A DNA stretch of 64,000 nucleotides from Antennarius striatus (taxonomy: Eukaryota; Chordata; Actinopteri; Lophiiformes; Antennariidae), in the NCBI RefSeq assembly GCF_040054535.1, contig NC_090783.1:7388501-7452500 (forward strand), read 5' to 3'. A model generated the notes under the pieces. The model ran no database searches and had not been told where the DNA came from. It saw only the letters and a program-made list of their open reading frames with translations. Made by a program: the position numbers and the translations under genes. Of this stretch, positions 43,149-55,924 are shown piece by piece. Positions within the stretch are counted from its first letter, which is position 1, and each line of letters begins with the position of its first letter.

Positions 43149-43540
43149 GTAACATGTTATAGAACATTTTCCAGTGGTTTGAAAAATAATTTGTTAATGA
43201 TCAAATCGATATGTGTGTGTGTGTGTGTGTGTGTGTGTAATTGAACTTGATGTTTGGTGTATGCAGTCGTTGCAGGCTTGGTTATATGGTGCGGACCTTT
43301 TGTGACATTCCAAACTTGGATGGCTTTGGTGGATGAAAATTCATATGATTAGCTAACTGACATTCGGTCAAAAATGAATGAACGCTTAAATTTTATTAAG
43401 CAGTTATAATAGACAAATGTTTTGTCATTGTAAGCCAGCTTCAAAATGATCAAATGACATAACTATTATATACTGTATGTGACACATGATATTATTAAAT
43501 AGTCAAATACTTTGTATGAAATATCTATCGTTCATATGTT

Positions 43541-43838
<298 letters not shown>

Positions 43839-44255
43839 AACCGTCTGTACCTCTGGGATTTACAGGCTGAACCATTGAGCCGTTGCTCCACCGGACAGGC
43901 CCAGTGATGTCTGTTTTGTTTCCGTCGAGAGACAAAAAGTTTGTGGACTTAGTCAACTATTTTCCAGTCTGGTAACTTCTGATGTTTACTTTAGCTCTGA
44001 ATGTGACTTTTGGGAGAGGAGCATCTCAGAGTCCCATTACCTTGACAACAATGGAGACCAATCCTGCAGTCTGACTTGTTATGAAAGTGTTGGCAGCATA
44101 CAGATTCAGTCAAACGTTCTAACTTTGGACCCAGTTAGAAGTCAAATTTTAATATATTGATTGTTAAAAATGTGAGCATTTAAAAAATTGCATGTGAAAT
44201 TATTTGTTTATAAATGTTGTCCAAAATTAAAAGCATTCATTTCAATGTTTCAGGT

Positions 44256-47200
44256 ATGAGGGCTTGCTTAGTATTCCTGTGCTTATTGGCAGTGACATTT
44301 GGACTTTCTGTGAGTAGGTCTTATTATTTTTGCTAAGATCTAACAGCCGAACAAATGCAGTATGATATTTTTGTATTTGCAGTTTTTGGTGTAAACCAAA
44401 TGGATATCTGTTTTTATTAATTATCTCCATTAGATAAAAAGTAAACCTCATGGACAACATCACAAATTGCACAAGACTTCACAGACAGCCAAAGAAAAGG
44501 TACAAGAAATGTAAATGGATTTAAATGAAATATGAAAAGTTACTATTTCGTGTCTAAAATCTATATTTCTTTTCTTTCCAAATAAATTAGGATATGATCA
44601 TAGAGGAGGCCAATAACCCACAGATCATACCCACATTACTCCCATTTGAGGGCAGCAGCCGTGAGCAGGAGGATGAAGAATTGCAATCTGAAAATAATGC
44701 TAATGCTGATAAAGACGAAGGAGAGATCGAGGTGACCAAAAAGGATACTAAAAGCACTGCAGTCCTGCTGAGTAATGAAGACCTGGTAGAGATCCTCAGG
44801 AAAGAAGCAGCAGAAGAGAAAGAAGCAGAAGAAAGAGTGCTAGCAGAAGACAAAGAGGAGGTCAAGGCCAAAGCAGAGCCTGGTGAAATCAATGAGGAAG
44901 ATGAAACTGAGGTGGAGACTTTGGATGACAAGCTGGAAACTGAAGAAAATAGAGAGGTAAAAGATGAGGAAGAACTAGAGGAGGAGAGTGTTGTTGCTGC
45001 TGAAATGATGGGAAAAGAGGAGATGGAAGTGGAAAGAATATCACAGGGGGAAAGGTCTGTTGAAAAAATAGACAAAGAGGAGCTAGGGCCATTGTTGAAT
45101 GACGATGGCAGCACAGAGTCTGAAATCCCAGTTGACCTTGATTATGCTGCAGATAGTGGCATCTTCCAACATATACAGATTCCATCTGCTAAGAAAGAGA
45201 TACAAACAGATCACAGCCAACCTCTCTTCAAAATGGATGTAACAGAGAAGGAGGCAAGAGTGAAAGACCTATCCGTCATTACAGAAGACAATGAACAAAA
45301 TATACAAAACACAGAGGCATTGGATAGTAAGGAAACACCTGCTCAAGATTCCAGTGCTGAATCTAAAGATATAAGTATGGATGAGAATGAACCCAGTGAA
45401 GATATAGACCCGAAAGAAATGAAGAGTGGTGAGGAGTCTGAGTCTGAGTCCCGACTAGATAGAAAGGAGGAAATGAAAAACAAGAACATCAGTGGAAGTC
45501 TCACCAAGGGAAAGACAATGAAGCAAAAGAAGAACCAGAGGGAAAGAAAGCACTCCCCACAAAGTGTGGCCACAATGTTTGGACAGGAACAGAGCCAACA
45601 AGATTCCCAGGAGTCTGAGGGCGGCAGCATTGACAATGTCGTCCCAAAGGCAAAGAGGAGACGAGCAGGGAAATGGGTAAAGAACAGATGGGCTGTACAT
45701 TATTTTGTTTTCAACTGTAAAACTCCACTTATCTGTTTTTTTGCCTACCTGCATCAATTCTGAATTTTAGCACAGGAATGGGTTAGAGCCAAAATCTAAA
45801 AGTGACGGAAAAAACTCAAATGACAAAAAGTTGCTTCATATTTTTAGAAGAATAAAACACCAACTGTAACAGTTTAGCCACATCTTTTGTTGCGGGTTTT
45901 AATTTCTGATGTGCTTATAAATTAGTGGATGAAACCATTTGCCATCTCTCAAATGTTTGCCTTTTCCACATAATTTTCCAGGGTCCGTTAGTAGGAATGA
46001 ATCCGGTGCAGATCCGAGCCACGGTAGAGCTGCACCCCACTTCCAGGTTCTCTCTTACTGGAGGCGTACATCGCCCAGAAGCCTCTGCTGGTTGGTCATC
46101 ATACTGACTAATACACTATGTGAACATCGTCTAAAGGGAATCTGCTGACTGGATCATTTTGTTAAACTTTCCACATGAATAGTGTCACTATGCTTCATGG
46201 CCATTACCAAAACTGCCCCTCAGGCTTATGGAAAGAATAGAGAAGAAAAGACTCATGGCAGAGGAATGTAGGGGATGATGTGAAGGGATTACAATTTACT
46301 GGTTTTCCAGCAACTGCACCTAAAAATACTATCAAACCAATCCTGAAATGGTCTTTTGAAAAGAACTTTTTATAAATAAAATCAAACCATGTGTCAAAAA
46401 TCATCATAGCTTGCCTGTCTTCTAGATCCATGCGAAAAATTCCCCTGCAAACGTGGAAAAGTATGCAAACTCCTTACAGACAATAAGCCAGGCTGTGTTT
46501 GTCAAGAACAGTCAGAATGTCCTCCTGGTGTGAATGAGTATGATCATGTAAGTAAAGATGGCCTGCTGAGAGAGTAACCAATTCTCAGGAGTTGTGTTTG
46601 AATTTGATTGTTGCATTGCTATGATGCAGGTTTGTGGGACAGATAACAAAACATACGACACGTCGTGTAATCTGTTTGCTACTAAATGCAACCTGGAGGG
46701 CTCAAAAAGAGGACACCGACTGCATCTGGATTACACTGGGCCATGCAAATGTGAGCGTTTAATGTGTAAAGTTGAAGTTTTAATCAAATTGGTTGAAACA
46801 TTGTATTCATTTGACCCTGATCATGGTTCCTTTTCCCTTTCAGTAATCCCTGAATGCGTCGACACTGAGCTGGTCCAGTTCCCCCTACGTATGCGAGATT
46901 GGTTGAAAAACGTGCTGCTCCAACTCTATGATCATGACTCCATGTCTCCTGGCTTTCTCACCCCGAAGCAGCGTTTTAGAGTAAGAAGTGCTGCTCAAAT
47001 GAACACATATCAACATAACTCAGAAAGTCATTCTGAAAAAACTTTTTTATATTCTTTTTTGATCAAAGTGTTGTTCTATATTTTGTAGGTCAAGAAAATC
47101 TTTGAGAATGAGAGGCGTCTTCATGCAGGTGATCACTCTGTTGAGCTGCTTGCTCGGGACTTTGAGAAGAATTACAACATGTACATTTATCCTGTGCATT

Positions 47201-48063
47201 GGCAGTTTGCTCAACTAGACCAACATCCTTCTGACCGGTAAGTTTTGAATGTGTGTGTTTTATTAATACTTTTATATATGGTTTCACTATGATATGATTT
47301 CAGAAGCTAACACTATTCTACAAACCTGTTTCCTAAAAAAGTTAGATGCTGTATAATATGTAAATTAAAATGGAATGTGATGATTTCTAAAACAGTTACG
47401 CCTCATATTTAATTGAAAATATCACAAATGCGACATTTAATTTTTTTAAATCAGATATTTTATTGTTTTTTGATGTTTGTGCCCATTCTGAATTTGATAG
47501 CAGCTGTACATTTACAAAATGTTAGGAGCCAAGGGTGTGCTAAAAGATGTATGATCTGGTCTTTTTTTGAGATGTATTGCTGGCATCAAATTCTAAATCA
47601 ATATCATTGTAAAAAAAAGTCAAATTTTGTTGAAAAATGTTTTGATTTGATGCCCATCTTCTCTGTCCAGGTTGTTGTCTCACTCAGAGCTGGCTCCGCT
47701 TCGAGTCCCTCTGGTGCCAATGGAACACTGCACCTCCCGCTTTTTCCAAGAGTGTGACACAGATCGGGACAAGCAGGTTTCTTTAAAAGAGTGGACTTCC
47801 TGCTTTGGCATCAAGAATGGTAAGAGCAACAGTATGTCAGCAAGATAATGCCACAATAGTACTACCAAATGCTGTTCTACACTTTGTTTAATGAATAAGT
47901 TTGGAAAATCTTTGGCATTCCAAGACTCAACATGTTCAGATAAAATATTACATAAAGGTTTTAATATACTGGCAAAGCATAGAGCAACGCTGCTGTTTCC
48001 ACCTGAATAACACCCATATTTATTCTCTCCACAGAGGATATGGATGTCAACCAGTTATTCTGA
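44256..48063 (+). CDS. sparcl1: SPARC-like protein 1 (hevin), 10 coding exons
   Basis: Exons: 44256-44309 (signal, [18 protein letters not shown]), 44434-44499, 44591-45676 (362 codons, very Glu-rich), 45982-46090, 46426-46547, 46630-46750, 46844-46980, 47089-47237, 47671-47819 and 48035-48063. Sum 2022 nt, 673 aa. The follistatin-like domain ([44 protein letters not shown]) and extracellular calcium-binding domain ([28 protein letters not shown]) are strongly conserved. The second EF-hand is [13 protein letters not shown], with flanking cysteines. It is a secreted matricellular protein and presumed ancestor of the SCPP genes. The donor after exon 4 (gttggt) was chosen because it is the only one restoring frame (A-D-P-C); it is weak. 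An alternative small exon near 45770 cannot be excluded. ATTAAA is at 48576-48581. Confidence 0.93.
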
Positions 48064-48974
48064 GCACTATTTTTTCCTCACCTGTAACATGAGCTTGTAG
48101 AATCAGCCTCAACAGTGCAGCTGGAGACAGAAGCTTCCATGAACAAATGTGCTATCTGACAAACAAAGAAACTCATTGTTTTTCTTCCTAAATAGAGCAA
48201 GTATTCATTATAATTGTTGTTTTGTTTCAGGCCAAGCTTGGACATTTGGGTTTGTTCTGTAATCTAGAACATTAGCTTAATTTTAATAGAATACAATAAG
48301 GAGCACATTGAACTGTCTTAACCCCATTCATTCAAACAAGGTGAAAAGTTTACATCATCGCTTTAAGAAGAAGATAGAAAATGTTTAATTTTAGTAGTAT
48401 AGGCTTCATAAGATTTGTGTTTTATATGATTTAGTGTAGAATTATTCTTTAAATCAAGTTTAAGATTCTTTAACACCCCTGTAATTCAATTGGAGACATG
48501 AATCATTCAACTGTGTTTGTTGTCATTGTAGAGTGTTGTAAATGTTTTTGTACCCAACGCTTCATTTTACCTCTCATTAAAGTTTTAAGTAGAATAATGA
48601 ACTTGATAGAATATTTCTTTGCACCTGGTTTCTAATGCTGAATTTATTACAAAACTATCTTTCATTATGGTCCTCAATTAAAATATTGCCTTTTATTGGA
48701 TCAATTCCAATCTCATTTTGTTTTGGTGGGTCAGTTTTCCTGATATCACCATGACATGAAAACACAATCTTAATCATTCTGAGTAACAATAATTCTGAGG
48801 GTGCAGGTAAGTGATGTCTGAGTTAGGTTTGCCACATGATCCTGAATAATGACCCTCACAAAGCAAAAAATAGCTTGCAGCATGGTCATGATGATTACAG
48901 TGACTTGTTGTTTTGAGATAAAGAGGTGGACTCTGATTGGGCCTCTCTTAGCGAACACCAAATCTGATGTTGTC

Positions 48975-48982
48975 TATATAAG
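48975..48982 (+). promoter_or_regulatory. TATA box of the intronless SCPP-type gene
   Basis: TATATAAG, about 64 bp before the ATG at 49039, predicts a start near 49006 and a short 5' UTR. Confidence 0.6.
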
Positions 48983-49038
48983 CAAAGCAAAGACAAAGCT
49001 CTCCATATGTCAGCTGTCTGCTGTGACTGATTTACGCC

Positions 49039-49674
49039 ATGTTCTGCATACTGTGGGTTATTTTTCAGATCTCTACTGTAGTGGTGGTGGAGGGTGGTGT
49101 GTCTTCAGGGAGTGCAGAGACAGCTACCAATAAGGGATTAAATATTAATGGACCAACCGCGGGCAACAACGTCAACTCAGGGGCTCAAAATGGGGTCCCA
49201 TTAAACACTGAACCCCTTATAGCACGCTTAGTCCAACTTGGTGGCTCATTGTTAGTCCAGCCATTCGGAAACCAAGTAAGTCAGAATCTAATTCCCATTG
49301 GAGCTCTCCAACAACCTGGAGCATTTCTTGTGGGGCAGCCTGTTGGAACAAATGTGAATCCACAGGGACATTTGGTTCAGCCTGCCGGTGCTGGGCCGGT
49401 CACAGTGTTTGCGCTGCTGCCACAGAGCGTTGTTGGTGGGAACCCACAGAATCCCCTGCTGACTCCTGGACAAGTGCATGTGATCTCATTGGCCGGAGTG
49501 AATAACCAGCAACAGCCACAAGCGGCTAATGGGCAGGCAACTGGCAGATTGAGGTTTCAGCGCTCAGTGGCCGCTCGCCTCAGGAGGACACAACCTCCGA
49601 GGATGAAGGTGATGGCTACTGAGGAAGAGGAGGAAGATTGCTCGGGGATGGAGATGGAGGAACAAACATCATGA
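49039..49674 (+). CDS. SCPP-type secreted protein, P/Q/N-rich, apparently single exon
   Basis: One 211-codon open frame from ATG 49039 to TGA 49672-49674. It starts with a hydrophobic leader (MFCILWVIFQISTVVVVEG) that should act as a signal peptide. The mature chain is low-complexity, rich in Gly, Gln, Asn, Pro and Val (IPIGALQQPGAFLVGQPVG, SLAGVNNQQQPQAANGQ). It then turns basic (RFQRSVAARLRRTQPPRMK) and ends in an acidic tail with EEEEEDCSGMEMEEQ, where SGMEM/E-rich residues could be phosphorylated. The composition and its place between sparcl1 and other SCPP genes mark it as an SCPP family member, but I cannot name it. AATAAA lies at 49769-49774. Unusually for this family, no intron is needed. 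A consensus donor (49276) and acceptor (49560) inside the frame could define an optional intron. Confidence 0.65.
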   Translation: MFCILWVIFQISTVVVVEGGVSSGSAETATNKGLNINGPTAGNNVNSGAQNGVPLNTEPLIARLVQLGGSLLVQPFGNQVSQNLIPIGALQQPGAFLVGQPVGTNVNPQGHLVQPAGAGPVTVFALLPQSVVGGNPQNPLLTPGQVHVISLAGVNNQQQPQAANGQATGRLRFQRSVAARLRRTQPPRMKVMATEEEEEDCSGMEMEEQTS

Positions 49675-51207
49675 GATGACACTGCTGTCAAACAGCCTAC
49701 ATATATAGACAATATAGCTATAACATGATTAAATTGTGGTGTCCTTGAGTGCCAGAAAGGTGCCTTTAAATAAATTATTTATAAATCATAAATAATAATT
49801 ATAGTTATTATTATAAATTAAAATGTTCAAATCATGTCTAAAATTGTGTTTAAAAGAATTATAGCTTTATAAATTTTACTGTCAAATAAACACTTTAAAT
49901 CAATGTTTGAAAATGTTTCAGTCTTTATTCTGACATAGTAGTTATATACAGTATATATCTGGACTAAAATCTTCTTATACATATACACCAATGAAAATAC
50001 CTCAGAATACTTCAGGAAAAACACTGAACAACACCAGCCAGTGTCACGGGTGTGGCTTCTCTGATGCCATTTATTTTTGTGTAAGGGACTGGAAATAAGC
50101 ACAAATTTGTATTTACAGTGTGCTGCCTGGACATGGTAATCTGACTGTTGAATATGTGCAAACAGCCATTGTGAAATACCTTTTTCAAGTTGTGAAGCAG
50201 ATTCTTGTTCATAAATTTCCAATCAATCTCCATGAATTTGTCAGTCAGTTGTATTGAATTGCATTTGCACAGTCAAATCAGAAAATAGCATTTGTTGCAA
50301 CATTAAACTGTAAACAGGAAGAAATGGTTACCTGAGGTGAACTCCATGACACCGTGTAATTAGAGTGAAGATCCAGACCAAACGTACACAGATGGTGTTT
50401 ACCTGGTCTGCTGTGGGCTGCCCTGTCAGCAGCCAGAAAAATACAGTACATTCACCAGACAGACTCAGTACCAGACAAGTTACCCAGCAAACCACATTTG
50501 GGAATGAATGCAATGACTCTAAACACCCTAAGAAAATGTGCTGATTAATCATGACAAAAATCTTGCCCTGTTTAATAGTATCAGCAAAGGCTTTTGCAGA
50601 AAACATTTTGTTTGCACCGCTACTGACTTAGAGTAATACAACAAATTATTTTAAGGATGGTTTAAGAATATAAATTACATTTAAGCGTCAAGAAATGTCT
50701 GTGGCAATTTGTTAAACTCATGGTGAAATAGTGGAAGCATTACATTCGCCCTTTTTAAAATGAAATAACAAACAAGCAAACTCATTCTCACATATTTCTT
50801 CTCATTTGTCTTCCAATCGACTGGTTTAAATCTTTTATGAACTTCAAGCTTACACATGTTTTCATAGGTTGTCCATAAATCATTCTACGCTGATGTCAGT
50901 TGTTTTCCTCCTGTGACCACAAACTTCACATTTTCATGGTTCACTCACTGGTTTTTAGTTCATAGCTTCAAGAATCCTCCAGGACAGTGATTCACCCTGT
51001 TATTGCTTGTGGTCTTTCAGCTCTATGGAGAACAATGTCTCATGAATGAATGGAATGAAGTGTCTTTGATAATAAGCAGCTCAAAGTATTACATTTCTTT
51101 AGATTTCCTTCAGCAGAAAAAAATGTCATATTAGAATGACACATGACGACAAATATAGTTTGTCAACAGGTCAGTCTTCTAATTGGCTCAAAATAATCTC
51201 TGGCCCT

Positions 51208-51290
51208 GATAAAAGGTGCTCAAAATTCAGAGAGCAACTATAGTCCAGCTTGGCACATAGAATTTGAAAGAAGCACAAAGAAAATATTAG
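51208..51290 (+). promoter_or_regulatory. TATA-like box and noncoding exon 1 of the Gly/Met-rich SCPP gene
   Basis: GATAAAAGG (51208-51216) is followed by a probable exon of about 50 nt ending AATATTAG before gtatgt (51291). It matches the usual SCPP layout of a noncoding first exon. Confidence 0.5.
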
Positions 51291-51403
51291 GTATGTATTC
51301 TGTCACTTTATAATGAATGAATCAGTTTATAATGAATTCTAATTAATAAGAACACTTTAAAGTACACATTTCAATCAATATCATGCATGTTTAGGACAGC
51401 AAA

Positions 51404-53471
51404 ATGAAGCTTTTCCTCCTCACAACATTTGTTGTAACTGTCAGCAATGTGAGTATTTTACCTACCTGCCTACCTACTGTTCCTACCTGCCTCTATCTAT
51501 CTATGGAATGCATTGCATGTAATGTTTGGCATCTTTTCTAATTGCAGGTCAATGCAGACAAGGTGAGTGAATTTCTTAGTATTAATTAATGAACAATGAT
51601 TGAATTAATTGAAATTTGATCATGACTGATTGAGATTGTTTGTCATATCGTCATACAGACAAGAAGATTGTTGGCAGCTTTGAACGCAGGAATGAATGGA
51701 GGATTGATGACAGGTATGAATGGAGGACTGGTAAATGGAGCTATCCCTGGGATGCTGGCTGGAGGGCTGAACCCAGTCCTGGTAGCTGGTGGTGGGGCAG
51801 GTGTCTTTGGACAGCCACAGTTTGCTCAGGTTAGTGTTTCAGGTTGTAACATCGACTAATTCATTTAAACCAAAAATAAAATACTGAAATAAAATAACGG
51901 AAATCAATTACAGATTAATGCAGAGGTGGCATAGATTTTGTTTAAAACATTTTTTTTTCATTGGTTTTAGTTTTTATCAGTAAATTAAAAAATAGAATTG
52001 GGTTTAAAAATATTCAAATAGAAAAAAAGTGAAACTGTGACAATAAGAGAACTAATAATACACAACATACAAATTATGTCAATTGTTCACTTTTAGTAAA
52101 AATTGGTTGTTTCACTAAATAATAAATACTCCACAAGATGGCAATCTCTGCTTGATGGTTGTTGGTGTTGATTAGCAGGAGGGTAAATACAATATCTTCC
52201 TACCTATATATTTAAATAAGCTCACTTGAAAACCTCAGGCTGTCACACTTCCGGCGTCTTCCTGGAAGTTCGGGCAGCTAGCCAAGTTAGTTCTGATCTT
52301 CACATTTGTCCATGTCTCTCACTTACGGAGCCGTTTTGGCTTCGTCAAACATAGCGATTGATATTCTTTGATTGTGACGGACCTCACGTTGTCGTGTGGG
52401 GAACCCCGATGCTTTATTCACCAGGACCGAACTCACGAAGCCGACGCCTACCCGGATGGCCGGACTGTAACGCCGAAGCGGCCTTTGTCTTTGCTTTCCT
52501 CTGTCCCACATACACACACACAGAGCCTTTACGGCTTCGTTGGACACAGTAGTTTGTTTACTTGTGACGGGGAAGAAAAAAAAGAAAACAAAGTCTGATA
52601 TTATCGTTTTATCGTGGAATTCCTTCAGGTTCCGACTAGTAGTAATATAATATAAATTCAGTTCAAGCTTTAGCAGATCAACAAATTAGATGATTAGACT
52701 TGGTTTATTCTTGATATTAAGTTACAGCATGTGAACAATATTAGATCAGATGTTGAGAACCATACATTTAAAGTAATACTATGCTGATGTAAATAATCTC
52801 CATAAAGGTCGCTCCTGGACTTCGTGTTCTTGCATTACCAGCCACCATCCCCAACATGTACCCTGTCCCTGCAGTCAACACGGTTAGTGTTGTACGCACA
52901 AACAGATTTCAGCTGGTATTGTCTTTTCTTTCATCGCATTCATTTCAATCCTTCTTTCATGCTGCCAGCTTCCTTTCACTGGAGTCCCTCAAATGGTGCC
53001 AATGAATCCACCCCTGCAACCTCTGATGGTATGTCTCTCACCTCCATCAAACACTTTTCGGCTCATAACATATTAATATACTTGTAAAGATCTTTCTGTG
53101 TTTCTTTAGGGGATTACAGGTAATGCCATGCAACAGCAGTATCCTCTCCAGCCAGATCCTTTTAGAAGATTCAAGGTAGGAACTAAATTATTGTACAGTT
53201 TATACTAAATGTATGAAAATTGACGAAAACTAAATGAAACTGCTCTTTGACTCCAACAGCGTCAGATTATGACACAGGACAACTCCCTCAAGGCCACAAT
53301 GGATACTCAGGTATAATTAATTGGAGATCAGGTATTCTTTTTTTATGTGGATCAGTTTGTAATGCATGTCTCACTGATTCACCCACTGTTCCCTCTTTTT
53401 TTCCTCAGATCCCAGCTCCTACTGAAACACTGGCAACAGCTTCCTGTGATGATGGCCATAAGGATATTTAA
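51404..53471 (+). CDS. SCPP-type secreted protein, Gly/Met/Pro-rich (8 coding exons)
   Basis: Exons: 51404-51448 (signal MKLFLLTTFVVTVSN), 51548-51562 (five codons), 51659-51829, 52808-52882, 52969-53028, 53110-53175, 53260-53310 and 53409-53471. All introns are phase 0; 181 aa. The second large exon repeats GMNGGL (NAGMNGGLMTGMNGGLVNG) and then AGGLNPVLVAGGG. Later exons are Pro/Met/Gln rich (PNMYPVPAVNT, MVPMNPPLQPLM, QQQYPLQPDPFRRFK). The C-terminus is TASCDDGHKDI. Split signal exon, phase-0 short exons and location identify an SCPP of the P/Q-rich (enamel-like) class. No S-x-E cluster is obvious. I do not recognise which named teleost SCPP this is. The intron after the third coding exon carries a GC-richer insert (about 52240-52640), possibly mobile. 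Confidence 0.8.
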
Positions 53472-53939
53472 AATCACACTGTTAAAAGCAGTTTTTTCAT
53501 ATTAAAGCATGATTCACATTATTTAAACAATCAGTAATGATCATAGATACTTGTTTTGAATTGTTTTGAAACACATCAGTTTGAATCTCATTATCAAACA
53601 GTTGATTACCTTGCTTGTGTCAATGGTGGAATAAAAACCTATTAGTACAAAGAAATAAAGTCTGTTTCTTGAAAGATATGTCTTCATAGTGTAAGCTGTA
53701 ATCAGTTTACATAAGGGTGTGAGTTTGCTGCTATATCTGATAGGTAGGGTGCATAAATATCCTAAATATGGGAGCATCAAAAATATGTGAGGTCAAATAG
53801 TTCCCTTTTGACCAATCAAACCTTTTCCAACATTAAACTCGTCTGTCTGCAGAAATGATTACCTGGGAAAGCACTCCAAGAACATTTAAAATCTGCATTA
53901 TAGTTCCATAAAATGCATTATCACCTAAGAAAGTAAATA

Positions 53940-55120
53940 AAATGCCCCCCTCTCTGCCGATTTGAATGGCACAGCACCAAGCAAGGGTCTATTTTTGCCT
54001 CAGAGGTGGCAATAACCAGACTCCCTCCAGAATTTCTGGCTGTGCCTAGAAATTCTGTCCGTAATTATTATGAACAGAACTGATGATAAAGGGCAACCCA
54101 ACTGAAGTCCAACATGTACCTGGAGTAGGTCTGACTTACTGCCTGCAATGCGAACCAAGCTCAAGCTTTGGTCATACAGGGATAAGACAGACTTCAGCAA
54201 GGGGCCCCGAACCCCACATTCCTGAAGCAACCCCATAAGATATCATGGTGGGACATGGTCGAATGCCTTTTCTAGATCCACAAGACACATGGACTGGTTG
54301 GGCAAACTCCCACGAACCCTAAATGAATGTAGAGCTGGTTCAAAAACCACATTGTTCCTTCTGAATCCGTGGTTCGAGTATAGGTCTAATCCTCCTTTTC
54401 AGTACCCTGGAATAGACTTTCCCCAGGAGGCTGAGGAGTGCGATCCTCCTATAGTGCGAACATACTCCCCCTTTTTGAAAAGAGCGACCACAACTCCGGT
54501 CTGCCGATCCAGAGGTACTGTCCCGAACTATCATGCGATGTTACAGAGACATGTCAACAAAGACAATCCATGCACATCCGGAGACTTGAGGTACTCAGGG
54601 AAAATCTCATTACCCCAGTGCTTTGCCTCCAAGGAGTTTGGCAACCACCTCAGTGACTTCAGCTTGGGTGACGGACGAGTCCACCTCTGAGACCTCAGCC
54701 TCTGCTTCCTCTGCTCCAAGTAATCTTTCCATTGCCCGACGATATCCCAAGTTGAGGTCAGCAGCTCCCTGCCTCCACTGTAAATAGTTTTAAATTTGAA
54801 TCGCTTTCCCCTCTTGAGACACTGAATGATTTGCCAGAATTACTTTGAGGGTGAGGGATAGACCCTCTCCATGGCCTCCACGAACTCCTCCCAGACCTGA
54901 ATTTTTGCCTCTGTGACTACTCAGGCATTGGTACGCCTGGCCTGCCTGTGTCTGTCAGCTGCCCCCGGAGTCCCAACAAGGTACGATAAAACTCCTTCAG
55001 CTTGACGACATCACTTACTTCCAGCATCCTTCACCGGGTTCTGGGGTTGCTACCACGGCCGGCACCGGAGACCTTGCGACCACATCTCTGAGCAGCTGCA
55101 TCGGCAATGGAGGTGGAGAA
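53940..55120 (-). mobile_element. Fragment of a non-LTR retrotransposon reverse transcriptase
   Basis: Minus-strand frames read DEIFPEYLKSPDVHGLS-like, then FQKGGVCSHYRRIALLSLLGKVYSRVL, then QVHVGLQLGCPLSSVLFII. This is the reverse-transcriptase core, although the Y-A-D-D motif is outside the fragment. Stops and frameshifts break it. The wording resembles abundant fish LINEs of the RTE/I groups and differs from the L2-like copy at 9.7-13.5 kb. It fills the gap between two SCPP genes. Confidence 0.8.
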
Positions 55121-55640
55121 CATGGTCCACTCTGACTCAATTCTGACATTTCCTTTTGATCATGCTGCTTGCATCTTAGCCACAATAAAAAATCTAAAGG
55201 AGTATTTTGCTTACTCAGGCAAGAAAAACAAATAGCGTCTATGGATGGAAGGTGATTGGCTTCACTAAAGTCACTGAACACTGAATAGCTCATCTCCAGT
55301 TCCAGTGCCTTTGGTTACCTTTATAAAAGATGACAATTCCAGCTTGCCTTAGACCTACAGGAGGTTCTGGAATGCTAGTAGCTCTTTAGAATTTTTTTAT
55401 GAAGTCAATGATCTTTCCTGTTTGTCAAGATGATTAATTCATTATCATAACATAATACCAATGCCAATATATTGTGACAATACTGTCATCTACTTAGTTA
55501 GAAGTTTTATTGACATTCTTTAGAGATCCAGACTATGTCATGATGTCATGAGACATGATTTAAGCTTAATGACATACTTACCTGTTCTGTATTGTAAGTG
55601 TCTGAGTCGGACAAATGCTGTGAGAAATGTCTATCATACT

Positions 55641-55769
55641 GACCACACATTGTCCTGTCTGGATGGGCTGGCAGTGGACTGTAACAGCTCACGAGGATAG
55701 GGTTTAAAAGGGATATGGACAAGGTGAGGAAAGAAGTGCACAGGCAGTGAAATCAGAGCTAGAGAAGAG
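55641..55769 (+). promoter_or_regulatory. odam-like promoter: RUNX-type site, TATA-like box, noncoding exon 1
   Basis: GACCACA (55641-55647) is a RUNX-type site (ACCACA core). TTTAAAAG (55703-55710) is TATA-like. A noncoding exon of roughly 35 nt ends AGAGAAGAG before gtaaaa (55770). RUNX2 is an established regulator of skeletal and dental genes; binding here is inferred. Confidence 0.45.
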
Positions 55770-55924
55770 GTAAAATGACTTTTGCATCATTCATGGTTCG
55801 AGTAATATTTTTGTCATTATTGTTTGTAATTATTATTTCAATTTTGTCATGGTAAATGTAGTTTTGTAATTTATAATAGTTTAATAAAAGATGATTTCTT
55901 TTAAGGAACGTGCTCTAAGACATC

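Noticed and set aside
44587-45114. Long Ser-rich open frame on the minus strand opposite sparcl1
   Set aside because: It is the antisense shadow of the Glu/Lys-rich coding exon; GAA/GAG codons read as Ser/Leu/Phe codons on the other strand.
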